64,000 nucleotides of DNA, taken from assembly GCA_964563105.1 (NCBI GenBank), contig CAZLXM010000003.1, positions 1-64,000 on the forward strand. The letters run 5' to 3'. The position numbers and the translations under genes are program-made. Positions 28,163-37,071 of the stretch are shown in pieces. Position 1 is the first letter of the stretch, and each line of letters opens with the position of its first letter. The notes under the pieces are model-generated. The model ran no database searches and was not told the origin of the DNA. It saw nothing but the letters and a program-made list of their open reading frames with translations. The DNA is from CAYVTV01 sp964563105 (lineage in GTDB: Bacteria; Bacteroidota; Bacteroidia; Bacteroidales; GCA-2748055).

Positions 28163-31100
28163 TTAAAAGTTAAAAATCACTTTAAGATTGTACCTTCTGG
28201 TCCGGGGATAAGAATATCGCATACTTCCCCGATATGTTAAAGGAGCATCAGCATCTTCATAAATTTTTGACCAGATATAAAGATTATCACCGCTTAAAAT
28301 TAGTTTTAAATTAGATACTCCAATTTTTTTGGCAAAACCAGGACTTAATTTATAAGCAACTTCAGCATGCTGGAGCTTGGTATATGCCCTGGTTTGATGA
28401 TAATTACCGGAAGTTCCGGATGTAGAGTATCTAATACCCCCAAGAACGGCATCAGTTGTGTTATTAAATTCAGGAGACCAATTTCGCTCCATATGCCAGG
28501 GAAATATCAGGTTAAACTGGTATGGAAAAGCACCAAAATATGTTCTTATAGTTCCTTCGACATTATAAACTCCATAAAACATCATATTAGCACTCCAGTT
28601 TTTATATTCAAAACCAATTGACGGAGAGTAAGTATATTGAGGAATTTCAGTATAACCCTTAGGTACCTGGTCATTTGCATCAATAATGCCGTCACAGTTA
28701 AAATCAACAATTGCCATATCCCCTGGCAGACGAAAAGTATTAGTTGTAAGGGCTGTTGTATTATATACTTCATTCCATGAATTCATTACTCCGTGAACTG
28801 ACTGATTATTATAGGAACGGGGTAAATCAATCTGATAGCCTGCCAGCTTCTGATATTCAGGTTTAAGCTCGGGGTCTCCCCTTTCAATTACTTTATCTTT
28901 TGAAAAAGTCCACACATTGGAAAACCAGATATTAAAACCGCGCTGCGTAGTTTTACTTGCATTAAATTCAAGCTCCCAGCCCCAACTGTCAACAATACCA
29001 ACGTTTGCTGCAGTAGGGGTGGAACCAACCATATCAGGAATATATCTTTGGTTACCTTCAATAAAAATACCGGTTCTGTGCTCATTAAAAATATCGTAAT
29101 TAATATTGATCAGGTTATTAAAAACACCTAATTCAAACCCAAGATTTTTCTTTACTGCCGTCTCCCACTGAATATCAGGATTTGCTATGCTGCCTTCATA
29201 ACGAAGCGGAAGTGAATTTTGAAGAAAAGGCCAACCAAAACGTGAAACATCCTCACTGCTTGCGGAGGTAGTCCAGCCTAATACTGTCCAGCTTGGAACG
29301 TACAACCATCTGGCAATACCTGCATCACTTCCAATTTTACCATCGGAATAACGTAGCTTAAAATTATTTACAATATGCCTTATTGGTTCAAAAAATGATT
29401 CATTTGAAATATGCCAGCCAATTGCATAGGAAGGGAAAAAACCAAAGCGGTACTTTCTGGAAAATTTCTCAGAACCATTGTAGGAAGCATTTAACTCTAA
29501 AAGATATCTGCGGTCAAAAGAATAAGTGGTACGCCCTACCCAGTCTTCACGATAATTTGGAAACTCTGAGCCAAGAGCACGTTCCTGTCTGCTAAAAAGA
29601 CCCATCCCTGTTACAGCATGCTTTCCAAAATCTCTGGTATAATTAAGTGAAGCTTCATAATATAAACTGCGATAAGTTCTTGGATCCCAGCTTGCTTCTG
29701 TAGTATATGCCAATGGGGGCATTGTCCAGTCAAATGCAGATGTTGCAGATGCACCCGGTGTTTCCCAAATGGTAAATTGATCTTCTAACTCCCTTATTTC
29801 TGCCTGGCTCATACCTGGTTTAATATAATCAACTATCTCCGGCATAATAAATTTTGTTACATCACCGGCAGGATTTGAAATATTAGGGCCTCTGGTAATA
29901 AATCTGTTATCAAATGATATTCTGCCCCGTGCAGAAAGCCCCTTTGTAATAAAATCAAATTTTTGTCTTAGATCAAAATCCGTATTTAATTCTGTTTGCC
30001 TGGTCAAGCCAACCCCCATCATTGATTGCTCATATACTCCATTTGGAAATCTGTCATAAGCTTCATAAAATGCCCATGTCCCATCAGAGTACCTTACAGG
30101 ATAAAGATCGGGTGGAAAGGACCATAAAGCTAACCATGTATTGGCACCTGCAAGTGGCCGTTGCTGTTCAATATGACTACCGGAAAGATTTGCGCTAAAA
30201 CGTGTGGAAGAGGTTATGTCAAAATCAAGATTACTTCTAAAATTATAACGATCACTCTGATAAGTAGGCTTAAATCCCTGACCAATGTCAATATAAGCAG
30301 TAATATCTCCTTCGGAAAGATATGCAAGTGCACCATAGTACTTAACTACTTTTGTCCCGCCTGTTATACTTAAGTTAACATTCTTATCAAAAGCAAACGG
30401 ATTAACAAATTCTTTTCCCCAGTTAACATCCGGTAAATATTCGGGATAAGTCTGATCACGGTAATAATCAAGCCACCTGGCAGGCGTAAGAAAAGCCCAT
30501 TGATTCTCATCTGTTACAGCTTCATTAAGAATAGCATAATTTTTTACCAGATGAGTTGTATAGGAGCCTTCACGCGTAGGAACCTTCGAAAGACTTTTTA
30601 CAGTCATTGAAGCATCCACACTCATTCTTGGCCTGCCTTCCCTTCCTCTCTGGGTAGTAATTAAAATAACCCCATTAGCCCCTTTAACACCAAAAACAGC
30701 AGTAGCCGAAGCATCCTTTAAAATAGAAATTTTTTCAATCTCATGGGGATTAATATTATTTAAGGGACGCTCAACACCGTCAACCAAAACAAGGGGCATG
30801 GATTCATTCCATGTGGTTTTACCCCGAATATACATATAACCGTATTCATTATGAGGTGTACCTCCTTCAGCCAGGGGAGCGGAATGCAGGTCAAATCCGC
30901 CGGGACGGCCGGTAGTTAATACCATTGTCAGTCCCGGGATACTTCCCTGAAGTCCGGTAGCAAGGTCAGAACCCTGTACTTTCTGCGTTACAACATCACC
31001 GGTAACCTGTGATACAGCACCTACAACACTTTCTTTTCTTTGGACACCATATCCGACAACAATCACTTCCTCCAGTTCGGCAACATCAGCTCTCAACGAA

Positions 31101-31432
31101 ACATTGATCTGCCTCTGGCTGCCAACAGGAATAGTCTCCATAAGGTAACCAATAAATGTATAACACAATGAAGCTTTCTCATTTGGGACAGTTATTGAAT
31201 AATGCCCGTTTAAATCTGTAGCAGCACCAATATAGGTATCCAAAATAACAATATTAACACCGGCAAGTGGTTCACCCGTCCCGGAATCGGTAACAGTCCC
31301 GGTGATAGTTATGGGTTGTGTAGCCTGTGCATTTAATAATGCTTCCGGCATTATGAATAAAAACGCAGCAATTACAATAAAAAACTGCAGCAAACGCAAA
31401 ATAAACACTTTGTTAGAACAAATAGATCTCAT
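28163..31432 (-). CDS. SusC/RagA TonB-dependent outer-membrane transporter, pair 1 of PUL A
   Basis: A 1089-residue transporter. After a signal peptide (to about residue 36, LLNAQA) comes the regulatory-like domain ITGTVTDSGTGEPLAGVNIV, then VEELEEV-type TonB-box/plug entry (LEEVIVVGYGVQRKESVVGA), the plug (LVLVDGVERPLNNINPHEIE; ISILKDASATAVFGVKGANG), and a large barrel ending RRYNLKVIFNF. A Ca-binding-like loop FNCDGIIDANDQ lies in the barrel. It is the first gene of PUL A on the minus strand. A 9-bp inverted repeat lies 36 bp before its start codon. Paralogues are at 38946-42201 and 58957-62214. Confidence 0.93.
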   Translation of the reverse strand: MRSICSNKVFILRLLQFFIVIAAFLFIMPEALLNAQATQPITITGTVTDSGTGEPLAGVNIVILDTYIGAATDLNGHYSITVPNEKASLCYTFIGYLMETIPVGSQRQINVSLRADVAELEEVIVVGYGVQRKESVVGAVSQVTGDVVTQKVQGSDLATGLQGSIPGLTMVLTTGRPGGFDLHSAPLAEGGTPHNEYGYMYIRGKTTWNESMPLVLVDGVERPLNNINPHEIEKISILKDASATAVFGVKGANGVILITTQRGREGRPRMSVDASMTVKSLSKVPTREGSYTTHLVKNYAILNEAVTDENQWAFLTPARWLDYYRDQTYPEYLPDVNWGKEFVNPFAFDKNVNLSITGGTKVVKYYGALAYLSEGDITAYIDIGQGFKPTYQSDRYNFRSNLDFDITSSTRFSANLSGSHIEQQRPLAGANTWLALWSFPPDLYPVRYSDGTWAFYEAYDRFPNGVYEQSMMGVGLTRQTELNTDFDLRQKFDFITKGLSARGRISFDNRFITRGPNISNPAGDVTKFIMPEIVDYIKPGMSQAEIRELEDQFTIWETPGASATSAFDWTMPPLAYTTEASWDPRTYRSLYYEASLNYTRDFGKHAVTGMGLFSRQERALGSEFPNYREDWVGRTTYSFDRRYLLELNASYNGSEKFSRKYRFGFFPSYAIGWHISNESFFEPIRHIVNNFKLRYSDGKIGSDAGIARWLYVPSWTVLGWTTSASSEDVSRFGWPFLQNSLPLRYEGSIANPDIQWETAVKKNLGFELGVFNNLININYDIFNEHRTGIFIEGNQRYIPDMVGSTPTAANVGIVDSWGWELEFNASKTTQRGFNIWFSNVWTFSKDKVIERGDPELKPEYQKLAGYQIDLPRSYNNQSVHGVMNSWNEVYNTTALTTNTFRLPGDMAIVDFNCDGIIDANDQVPKGYTEIPQYTYSPSIGFEYKNWSANMMFYGVYNVEGTIRTYFGAFPYQFNLIFPWHMERNWSPEFNNTTDAVLGGIRYSTSGTSGNYHQTRAYTKLQHAEVAYKLSPGFAKKIGVSNLKLILSGDNLYIWSKIYEDADAPLTYRGSMRYSYPRTRRYNLKVIFNF

Positions 31433-31791
31433 AGATTAAGTTATAATTAGTTATTAGATTCTTTATTGTTTACAGAAAATCACTCTGTAAACCTGTAAAA
31501 GAAAAAAAAATTTTATTACATATATTTTAAGTTTTAAAATAATAAACACTTATAAAATATCAGATAGTCTTTATTTTCAAACTCCTTAAAATTATAACTA
31601 CAAGTTATAAGTTTTTAAGGTATATATATAAATAAACGATCGTTTTAAAGAGCTTAAAAAAAAGTGTTGTAAATTTTTATAAAAAAAATGTTAAAACCCA
31701 AGGTTTAATGTTAAATTTATAACAATAAACCTTATTTATTTTCGTTCTAAATAGTTATTAATAATGATTTAATGAAGAAATATATTTTAAA
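31433..31791. promoter_or_regulatory. Leader/intergenic region of PUL A with a strong hairpin
   Basis: This 359-bp AT-rich stretch holds no gene. Besides the inverted repeat at 31468-31492, it has a stem of 16 pairs: CCTTAAAATTATAACT (31584-31599) against AGTTATAA (31603-31610) and TTTTAAGG (31613-31620), with a three-base loop and a two-base bulge. The hairpin lies between the end of the FG-GAP gene and the start of SusC1, both on the minus strand, so it may end the upstream cassette transcript or fold in the SusC1 leader. No exact TTG-N19-TAnnTTTG promoter match was found here. Confidence 0.5.
31468..31492. promoter_or_regulatory. Perfect 9-bp inverted repeat before SusC1 of PUL A, candidate operator
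   Basis: GTTTACAGA (31468-31476) and TCTGTAAAC (31484-31492) are exact reverse complements separated by seven bases. The centre is about 48 bases upstream of the SusC1 ATG at 31432. The size and spacing are those of a dimeric repressor or activator site; it could alternatively be a leader hairpin. I did not find the same repeat before the other SusC1-type genes. Confidence 0.5.
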
Positions 31792-33165
31792 TTATTGTAG
31801 CATATTAATTTTATTAACCCATAAGGTAATTCTACCCAGGCGGTCATTTGGCGGAAAAACATGCATTCCGCCTGTAATTACATCCATAAAGCCATCATTA
31901 TTAAAATCTCCAATATCAAGTTTCAGGAGGTGAGTAGGATTATTGGCGATTGGATGAGGGACAAACTGCATATCCCTAATATTTTCAAGCCAGATAAAAC
32001 TCAATGAAGCCGGATCATCCCATAAATTAAAATTACTGACGGCAAATATATCCATATCGCCGTCATTATCCACATCAAAAGCCCTGGCATAGGTAGCGCC
32101 TCCAAAATTTACAAGTCTGTGCATTTCAAAGTCAAGATTACCTTTATTTTCCAGCCATTGCACACCATGCCAGGGCCTGGGCCTGGGAGGAATATAATCA
32201 AAAGCATCACCGTTTGTATAAAGAAGGTCCATTTTCCCATCAAGATTAAGATCAGCCATTGTCAGGCTGCTTGAACCAAAATCAGAATTAGCCGAACCCC
32301 AGATCAATTTCGGTGTAAAATTTCCTTTACCATCATTTACGAAAATATAAATTTCTTCCCATTCCTGCGAAACAAGCAATGCAAAATCAAGATGTCCGTC
32401 TTCATTAAAGTCATGGACCTCAACATTAACAGGACCTGAAAGAGATTGTACAATATGACTTTTAAATTTTAAATTTCCAAGATTCTCCATCCAGCGGGTT
32501 TCTCCGTCATCATAACCAAACTGGGCAACTACTAGGTCTAACAAGCCATCGCCGTTCATATCCCCGGCTTTTACATCAGAAACCCGGGCAATTTTCTCAA
32601 TTAAAACATGTTTTTTAAAATTAAGATCGCCCAGATTTTCAAGATATACAATTGATCCTATTTTATCATTATTTGGAAAAATCATCCCAAGAACAGAAAC
32701 CAGGATATCAGGATCACCATCGCCATCAAAATCGATTATTTGCAGGTGGCTGGGTGCAATAATATCTTCTGCAATTATAAGCTCCCTGAAAACATCAGGC
32801 TCTTCCTGTAAAATCACCGAAATAAAATTATTCTGGGCATCAGCAACAATAACATCCAGTAAACCATTATCATCAATATCATATGCTGTTAAATGTGATA
32901 TCATAGGATTCCCCTCAACCGGAAAGCCAATAGTCTTCTTTTCAAAAAATACCGGATAATCAACAAACTCTTTATCAGTCAATCCCTCGCCTGTTGAATC
33001 CCTTACTCTTCTTTTCAGAGTTTTAATAGTTTCAGTCAGACTAAGCCCTGATTGCAAAGACTGATAATAAATTAATGAAAAAGGAATTCCCAGAAGAATA
33101 AAAAGGATTAATAACACCTGTAAGATAACAAATGAAGACCTTTTTTTAGTTTTTTTCCCTGACAT
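31792..33165 (-). CDS. Membrane-anchored FG-GAP/VCBS repeat beta-propeller protein
   Basis: A 457-residue protein with a basic start (MSGKKTKKRS) and one hydrophobic segment (VLLILFILLGIPFSLIYY), probably an uncleaved anchor. Seven Asp-rich FG-GAP type loops follow: DIDDNGLLDVIV, DFDGDGDPDILV, DMNGDGLLDLVV, DFNEDGHLDFAL, DLNLDGKMDLLY, DVDNDGDMDIFA and DFNNDGFMDVIT. This predicts a seven-bladed, calcium-binding propeller outside the cytoplasmic membrane. It is the last gene of the PD40-DUF6057-TPR-FG-GAP run. It could bind protein or glycan; the function is unknown. Confidence 0.8.
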   Translation of the reverse strand: MSGKKTKKRSSFVILQVLLILFILLGIPFSLIYYQSLQSGLSLTETIKTLKRRVRDSTGEGLTDKEFVDYPVFFEKKTIGFPVEGNPMISHLTAYDIDDNGLLDVIVADAQNNFISVILQEEPDVFRELIIAEDIIAPSHLQIIDFDGDGDPDILVSVLGMIFPNNDKIGSIVYLENLGDLNFKKHVLIEKIARVSDVKAGDMNGDGLLDLVVAQFGYDDGETRWMENLGNLKFKSHIVQSLSGPVNVEVHDFNEDGHLDFALLVSQEWEEIYIFVNDGKGNFTPKLIWGSANSDFGSSSLTMADLNLDGKMDLLYTNGDAFDYIPPRPRPWHGVQWLENKGNLDFEMHRLVNFGGATYARAFDVDNDGDMDIFAVSNFNLWDDPASLSFIWLENIRDMQFVPHPIANNPTHLLKLDIGDFNNDGFMDVITGGMHVFPPNDRLGRITLWVNKINMLQ

Positions 33166-33314
33166 TCTAAATCAAATTATTAAAATTGGAAATTAAATAG
33201 ATTGTTAAAAATCATAAATAACAGAACTTAAATTAAACAGCAAAATTGATTATTGATAAATACTTTTAAAAAAGTTTAAGATAACTTTGATTTCCTTAAA
33301 TAGATTCCAGGCCT

Positions 33315-35081
33315 TTAAATTAATGTTGAACTGGTACTTACTTTATTGATCATTTCTTTTATTATGTTAAGGTATTTATCGGATTTTTCCACATTTCCCT
33401 TTTTATTAAATGCTTCAGCAAGATTTTTTGCCGCTTGCAATCTAATTTCAAGTGAACTATTAATATTTATAAATGCTCTTTCTGTATATTCAATTGTTTT
33501 ATTTAAGTTTCTATATTTTGGATCGGGACATTCCAAAAATAAACTTCCAATTCTAAACAACAAATAAGGTTGATTGGGGTCTCCTTTCAAAGCAATAGAG
33601 TAAAGCTCAAGCAATTTATCCCATTTTTTATTGCTAACATAGTAATTTTCCAGCTTTTGAATAATATATGCATCTTTTTGATCATGTTTAATTACTTTTT
33701 CATAAAAAGCAATGGCCTCGTTCTGATTATTGTTTTTTTCAGCAAACATGCCGGAAAATTTCAGAACATTAGTATGTTCAGGAGCTAACTTTTTTAGTTT
33801 CAAGAAATACTGTTCAGCAGTATCCTGTATACCTGCATCAAAATAAATAACTACTGCAGCAGAAAGAATATAAATATCATCCGGTTTGACATTTAGTTGT
33901 TCATGTAGCAAATTATAAGCCTCATTAATAAATCCACGTTTATGAAGCCAGACTGTCAGGTTAAAATTATCAGGCCGAAGTTTTTTTGCAAGATTAAAAT
34001 ACTCCAAGGCATTCTCATGAAATCCATTATCAAACAACAGGCTGGCGATTTCTATCAATTCGTCATAATCTTCGGCAAAATATTTCATATGTTTTTTAAT
34101 CAGAGAGAAAGCCTGACTTATATATCCCATCTGCAAATGATTTTTCAATGTTTTTGAAATTACAAATTTATCATCAGGAAGATACTTTAAAGCATGTAAG
34201 CATAATACTGTTGCCCAATCATAGTTTACACTTCTAACTGCCAAATCAATCTGTTTAAGAAGATACAACTCGGAACGTGATAATAGCGTGATCTTGTCCG
34301 CCAGTGTATCAATCGGAGGAATCACTTCAGTCGCCAAATCATTTGCCCTCTCAATATAATTATGGGCAAGTTCGCTATCACCCTTTCTTTGATACAAGTT
34401 TCCCAGTAAACGATAAGCAGGTCCAAAATCATTGTAGGCAGTAATAATTTCTTTTAATGCTATCTCTGCATCATCTAACATGTTTTTTCCCAAATACATT
34501 CTGGCAAGATTAAATCTTGCATGTGTCTCTACAGAGAAATAATTTTCTCTTATAGTATCTTTATAACTAATCTTATCAGGAGCATTTAGGAGCCTGATAT
34601 ATGAAGCCGAAGCACTGTCCTGATTTCCCATACCTTGATATGAAAGTCCGGTATAATATACAGAAAGCTTATTATCGGGTTCTTTTATCGTAACATATTT
34701 AAAATTCTCACAAGCTTCCTGAGAATTACCTAACTCAAGATTAACCAAACCCAGATAATAACTCCATATCCAATTTGCAGGTTGACGTTGTAAAGCCAGT
34801 TTATAACAACTAATCGCTTTATCATAATATGCAGAGGAATGGTAAATCATTCCCATTTTGCCTAAATTAGCCGGAGTGGGACAGAAATAGGCCTTTTTGG
34901 CAGCAGAACTTATCTGATTCCTGAGAGATCCTGCCACAGAGGAAAGATCAGGAAGCTGGGGAAGTCTTCGTCGATATTGATTACTGGAAAGAAAATTAAT
35001 CAGAATACCAGTTAATGTTAACAGACTAAAGGCTCCAATTACTATCAGTATTACTTTTTTCTTTTTATTCATAACTGACAT
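33315..35081 (-). CDS. Membrane-anchored TPR protein
   Basis: A 588-residue protein with an N-terminal anchor (KKKVILIVIGAFSLLTLTGI) and then many tetratricopeptide repeats, for example HSSAYYDKAISCYKLALQ, then ANWIWSYYLGLVNLELGNSQ; AYRLLGNLYQRKGDSELAHN; and FHENALEYFNLAKKLRPDNF. The repeats fill almost the whole protein to about residue 575, so it is a scaffold rather than an enzyme. It lies 149 bp before the FG-GAP gene and 146 bp after the DUF6057-like gene, on the same strand. Together with the PD40 and FG-GAP proteins it suggests a periplasm-facing complex. No PUL A or cluster-A counterpart exists at 3286-6631. Confidence 0.8.
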   Translation of the reverse strand: MSVMNKKKKVILIVIGAFSLLTLTGILINFLSSNQYRRRLPQLPDLSSVAGSLRNQISSAAKKAYFCPTPANLGKMGMIYHSSAYYDKAISCYKLALQRQPANWIWSYYLGLVNLELGNSQEACENFKYVTIKEPDNKLSVYYTGLSYQGMGNQDSASASYIRLLNAPDKISYKDTIRENYFSVETHARFNLARMYLGKNMLDDAEIALKEIITAYNDFGPAYRLLGNLYQRKGDSELAHNYIERANDLATEVIPPIDTLADKITLLSRSELYLLKQIDLAVRSVNYDWATVLCLHALKYLPDDKFVISKTLKNHLQMGYISQAFSLIKKHMKYFAEDYDELIEIASLLFDNGFHENALEYFNLAKKLRPDNFNLTVWLHKRGFINEAYNLLHEQLNVKPDDIYILSAAVVIYFDAGIQDTAEQYFLKLKKLAPEHTNVLKFSGMFAEKNNNQNEAIAFYEKVIKHDQKDAYIIQKLENYYVSNKKWDKLLELYSIALKGDPNQPYLLFRIGSLFLECPDPKYRNLNKTIEYTERAFININSSLEIRLQAAKNLAEAFNKKGNVEKSDKYLNIIKEMINKVSTSSTLI

Positions 35082-35227
35082 AAGATGTTCTATCTGTAGC
35101 TAATAGCGAAGAATATTGACTTTACTTATATACAGATATTTCAAGACAAATATAAATACAACTAAAATAAATACCTAATAAATGGAGCTAAGCAATAATT
35201 ATTATTTTGATAAATTTGCCAGATTAT

Positions 35228-37042
35228 TTATTTAAAATCATAATAGTACCAATAAGTATTTGAAAATGCCTGCTTTATTCTTTCATCACCGGGCGATCTG
35301 TTATTTTGGGATGAAAATGCAAGGCTCTCATAATTAATATATAAGTTTCGTACCTCTTTGCTTATAGATAATTCACCAAGATCAGGAAGCGGGCCATAAT
35401 AAAAAACGGCTTCCTGAATATGTCGGGGCAAACGGGTATACGACAGATCATTAAATGTATGAATGTTTTGAATGACAGCATCAATATCCTTTTCAAGAAG
35501 AAACCAGGCCATCATATACTCAAATGTTTTTTCATTTTCAGGATTAGCCTCTAACATTAATAATAAATTTGATTGCGGGTTTCTAACCCGTATCATAAAG
35601 TCCTTTTTTGGTTGTATCCTGATCTTATCAGCTAACTCAGGATCTTCCATAATTAATCCAGGGTTTATCAACATTTGTTCATACTTCTTTACCCAGTCTT
35701 TATAATGCAAAGTTTTCTTTAAAAGATTTATATATTTCCCTGCAACATTATAAAAACCATTAATAAGGCTGGTTTTAATCAGCATTTTTATATTTTCGGG
35801 ACGATAGCCCAAAGAGACCAGAGATTCATAAGCCCATCTTTGTGCTTCATTTATAAGACCTATTGTATAAAAAAAGTAAACTCCGCGATAAATATTATGT
35901 ATTCCGGCCTCAATATCCCATTCAGCTATTATTAGGGCACGATGCCCATAATCTTGCGGCCCATTGAACATTCTCTCACATAATAATCCTTTTTCAGCCA
36001 GAGCTATATTATAATAGTATTGTGACACCAAACTTGATGATTTATATTTTTCCTGCTGTTTAATAATACTATCCCAATCCTGCTCATATAAGAAATTTTC
36101 CAGTTTTGCAGCGTAGGCTGCATTGGAATTATAATACTTAGCAAACAAAATAGTAAGGGTTAAGCCACATAAAAAGAATGTCAGATATCCGGTAAAATTC
36201 TTATTATTCATTAATTCAATATTGAATAACTTTTTTGCTGTAACAGGATATGTGACAATAATAAAAGAAGCAAAATAAAAAAAATAAGGACTTTTAAATA
36301 TTATCGGAAGAGGTAAACAATAAAATAATAAATCACTATCTGGCAGAATAAATATAAACTCCCGCGAAATGAGAAAACTGAGTATTGAAATAATTAAAAG
36401 AAATACGGGATAAACCCATTTATCATATATTATATAAAAAAGGCTATACATAATAAGAAACACCCAGGCATAAGCTCCGGCTAAGTAAAAAAAAACAGGA
36501 AGAAAAATTAGTGGTAAAATTTTTATCTTTCTTCTAAATTTTCCAATCGCTAACAAGAAGAATATTAAGGTCAATAAAATTCCAAGATTAAAATGAATAA
36601 GCCAGTTGATATTGGATTGTAAGAGAAATAATAAACAAACGGGTATTAAAATAAAAGGAAGCGATACTGCTTTTCCGGAAAAAAGTTTTTTACCGATATT
36701 ATAAAAGACTAAAGCATTACAGAATAATAATGCTGACAGAATAAAAGAAGCGCTAAAGGTATTATAATAAGCCTGGGCCAGAAAAATTCCGGCATATTCA
36801 AGTAGTCCGCCGGGTTTAATAATAAATTCACGCAAAAAATTTTTTGAATAAACAAATAATGAAAGATTTCTCTGGTAAAAGAAAAGATAATTACCAAAAA
36901 TTAGCTAATATCCAAAGAAGAAAATAAAAAGGATTATCAGGGCAATTGAAATACCATTTTGTGTAATTGGCCCATTAATAAATTTATTAAATGATTTTTC
37001 TCCTGCATTGCCATATTTTTCTTTTATTGTTGATAACATCAT
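35228..37042 (-). pseudogene. DUF6057-like polytopic membrane protein (copy B), interrupted by an in-frame TAG
   Basis: The main open part (35228-36835) aligns with copy A at 3286-5112 from KPGGLLEY to the C-terminal YYDFK. Reading further upstream in the same frame gives a coherent N-terminus: an ATG at 37042, a 44-residue stretch ending in a hydrophobic run (LIILFIFFFGY), then TAG at 36907-36905, then LIFGNYLFFYQRN, which matches FGHYIFFYQEN of copy A. The full gene would be about 604 codons, like copy A, and would start 29 bp after the PD40 gene. So one nonsense codon (or base error) splits the first membrane segment. A shorter product starting at the TTG at 36835 would lack that segment. 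Confidence 0.75.
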
Positions 37043-37071
37043 TCTCGCAAACCTGTTATTTTCAAAGACTA

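Noticed and set aside
36905..36907. TAG in DUF6057 copy B as a recoded sense codon
   Set aside because: Other intact genes here, such as the SusD genes ending at 44039 and 48937, use TAG as the normal stop, and no special downstream element is seen.
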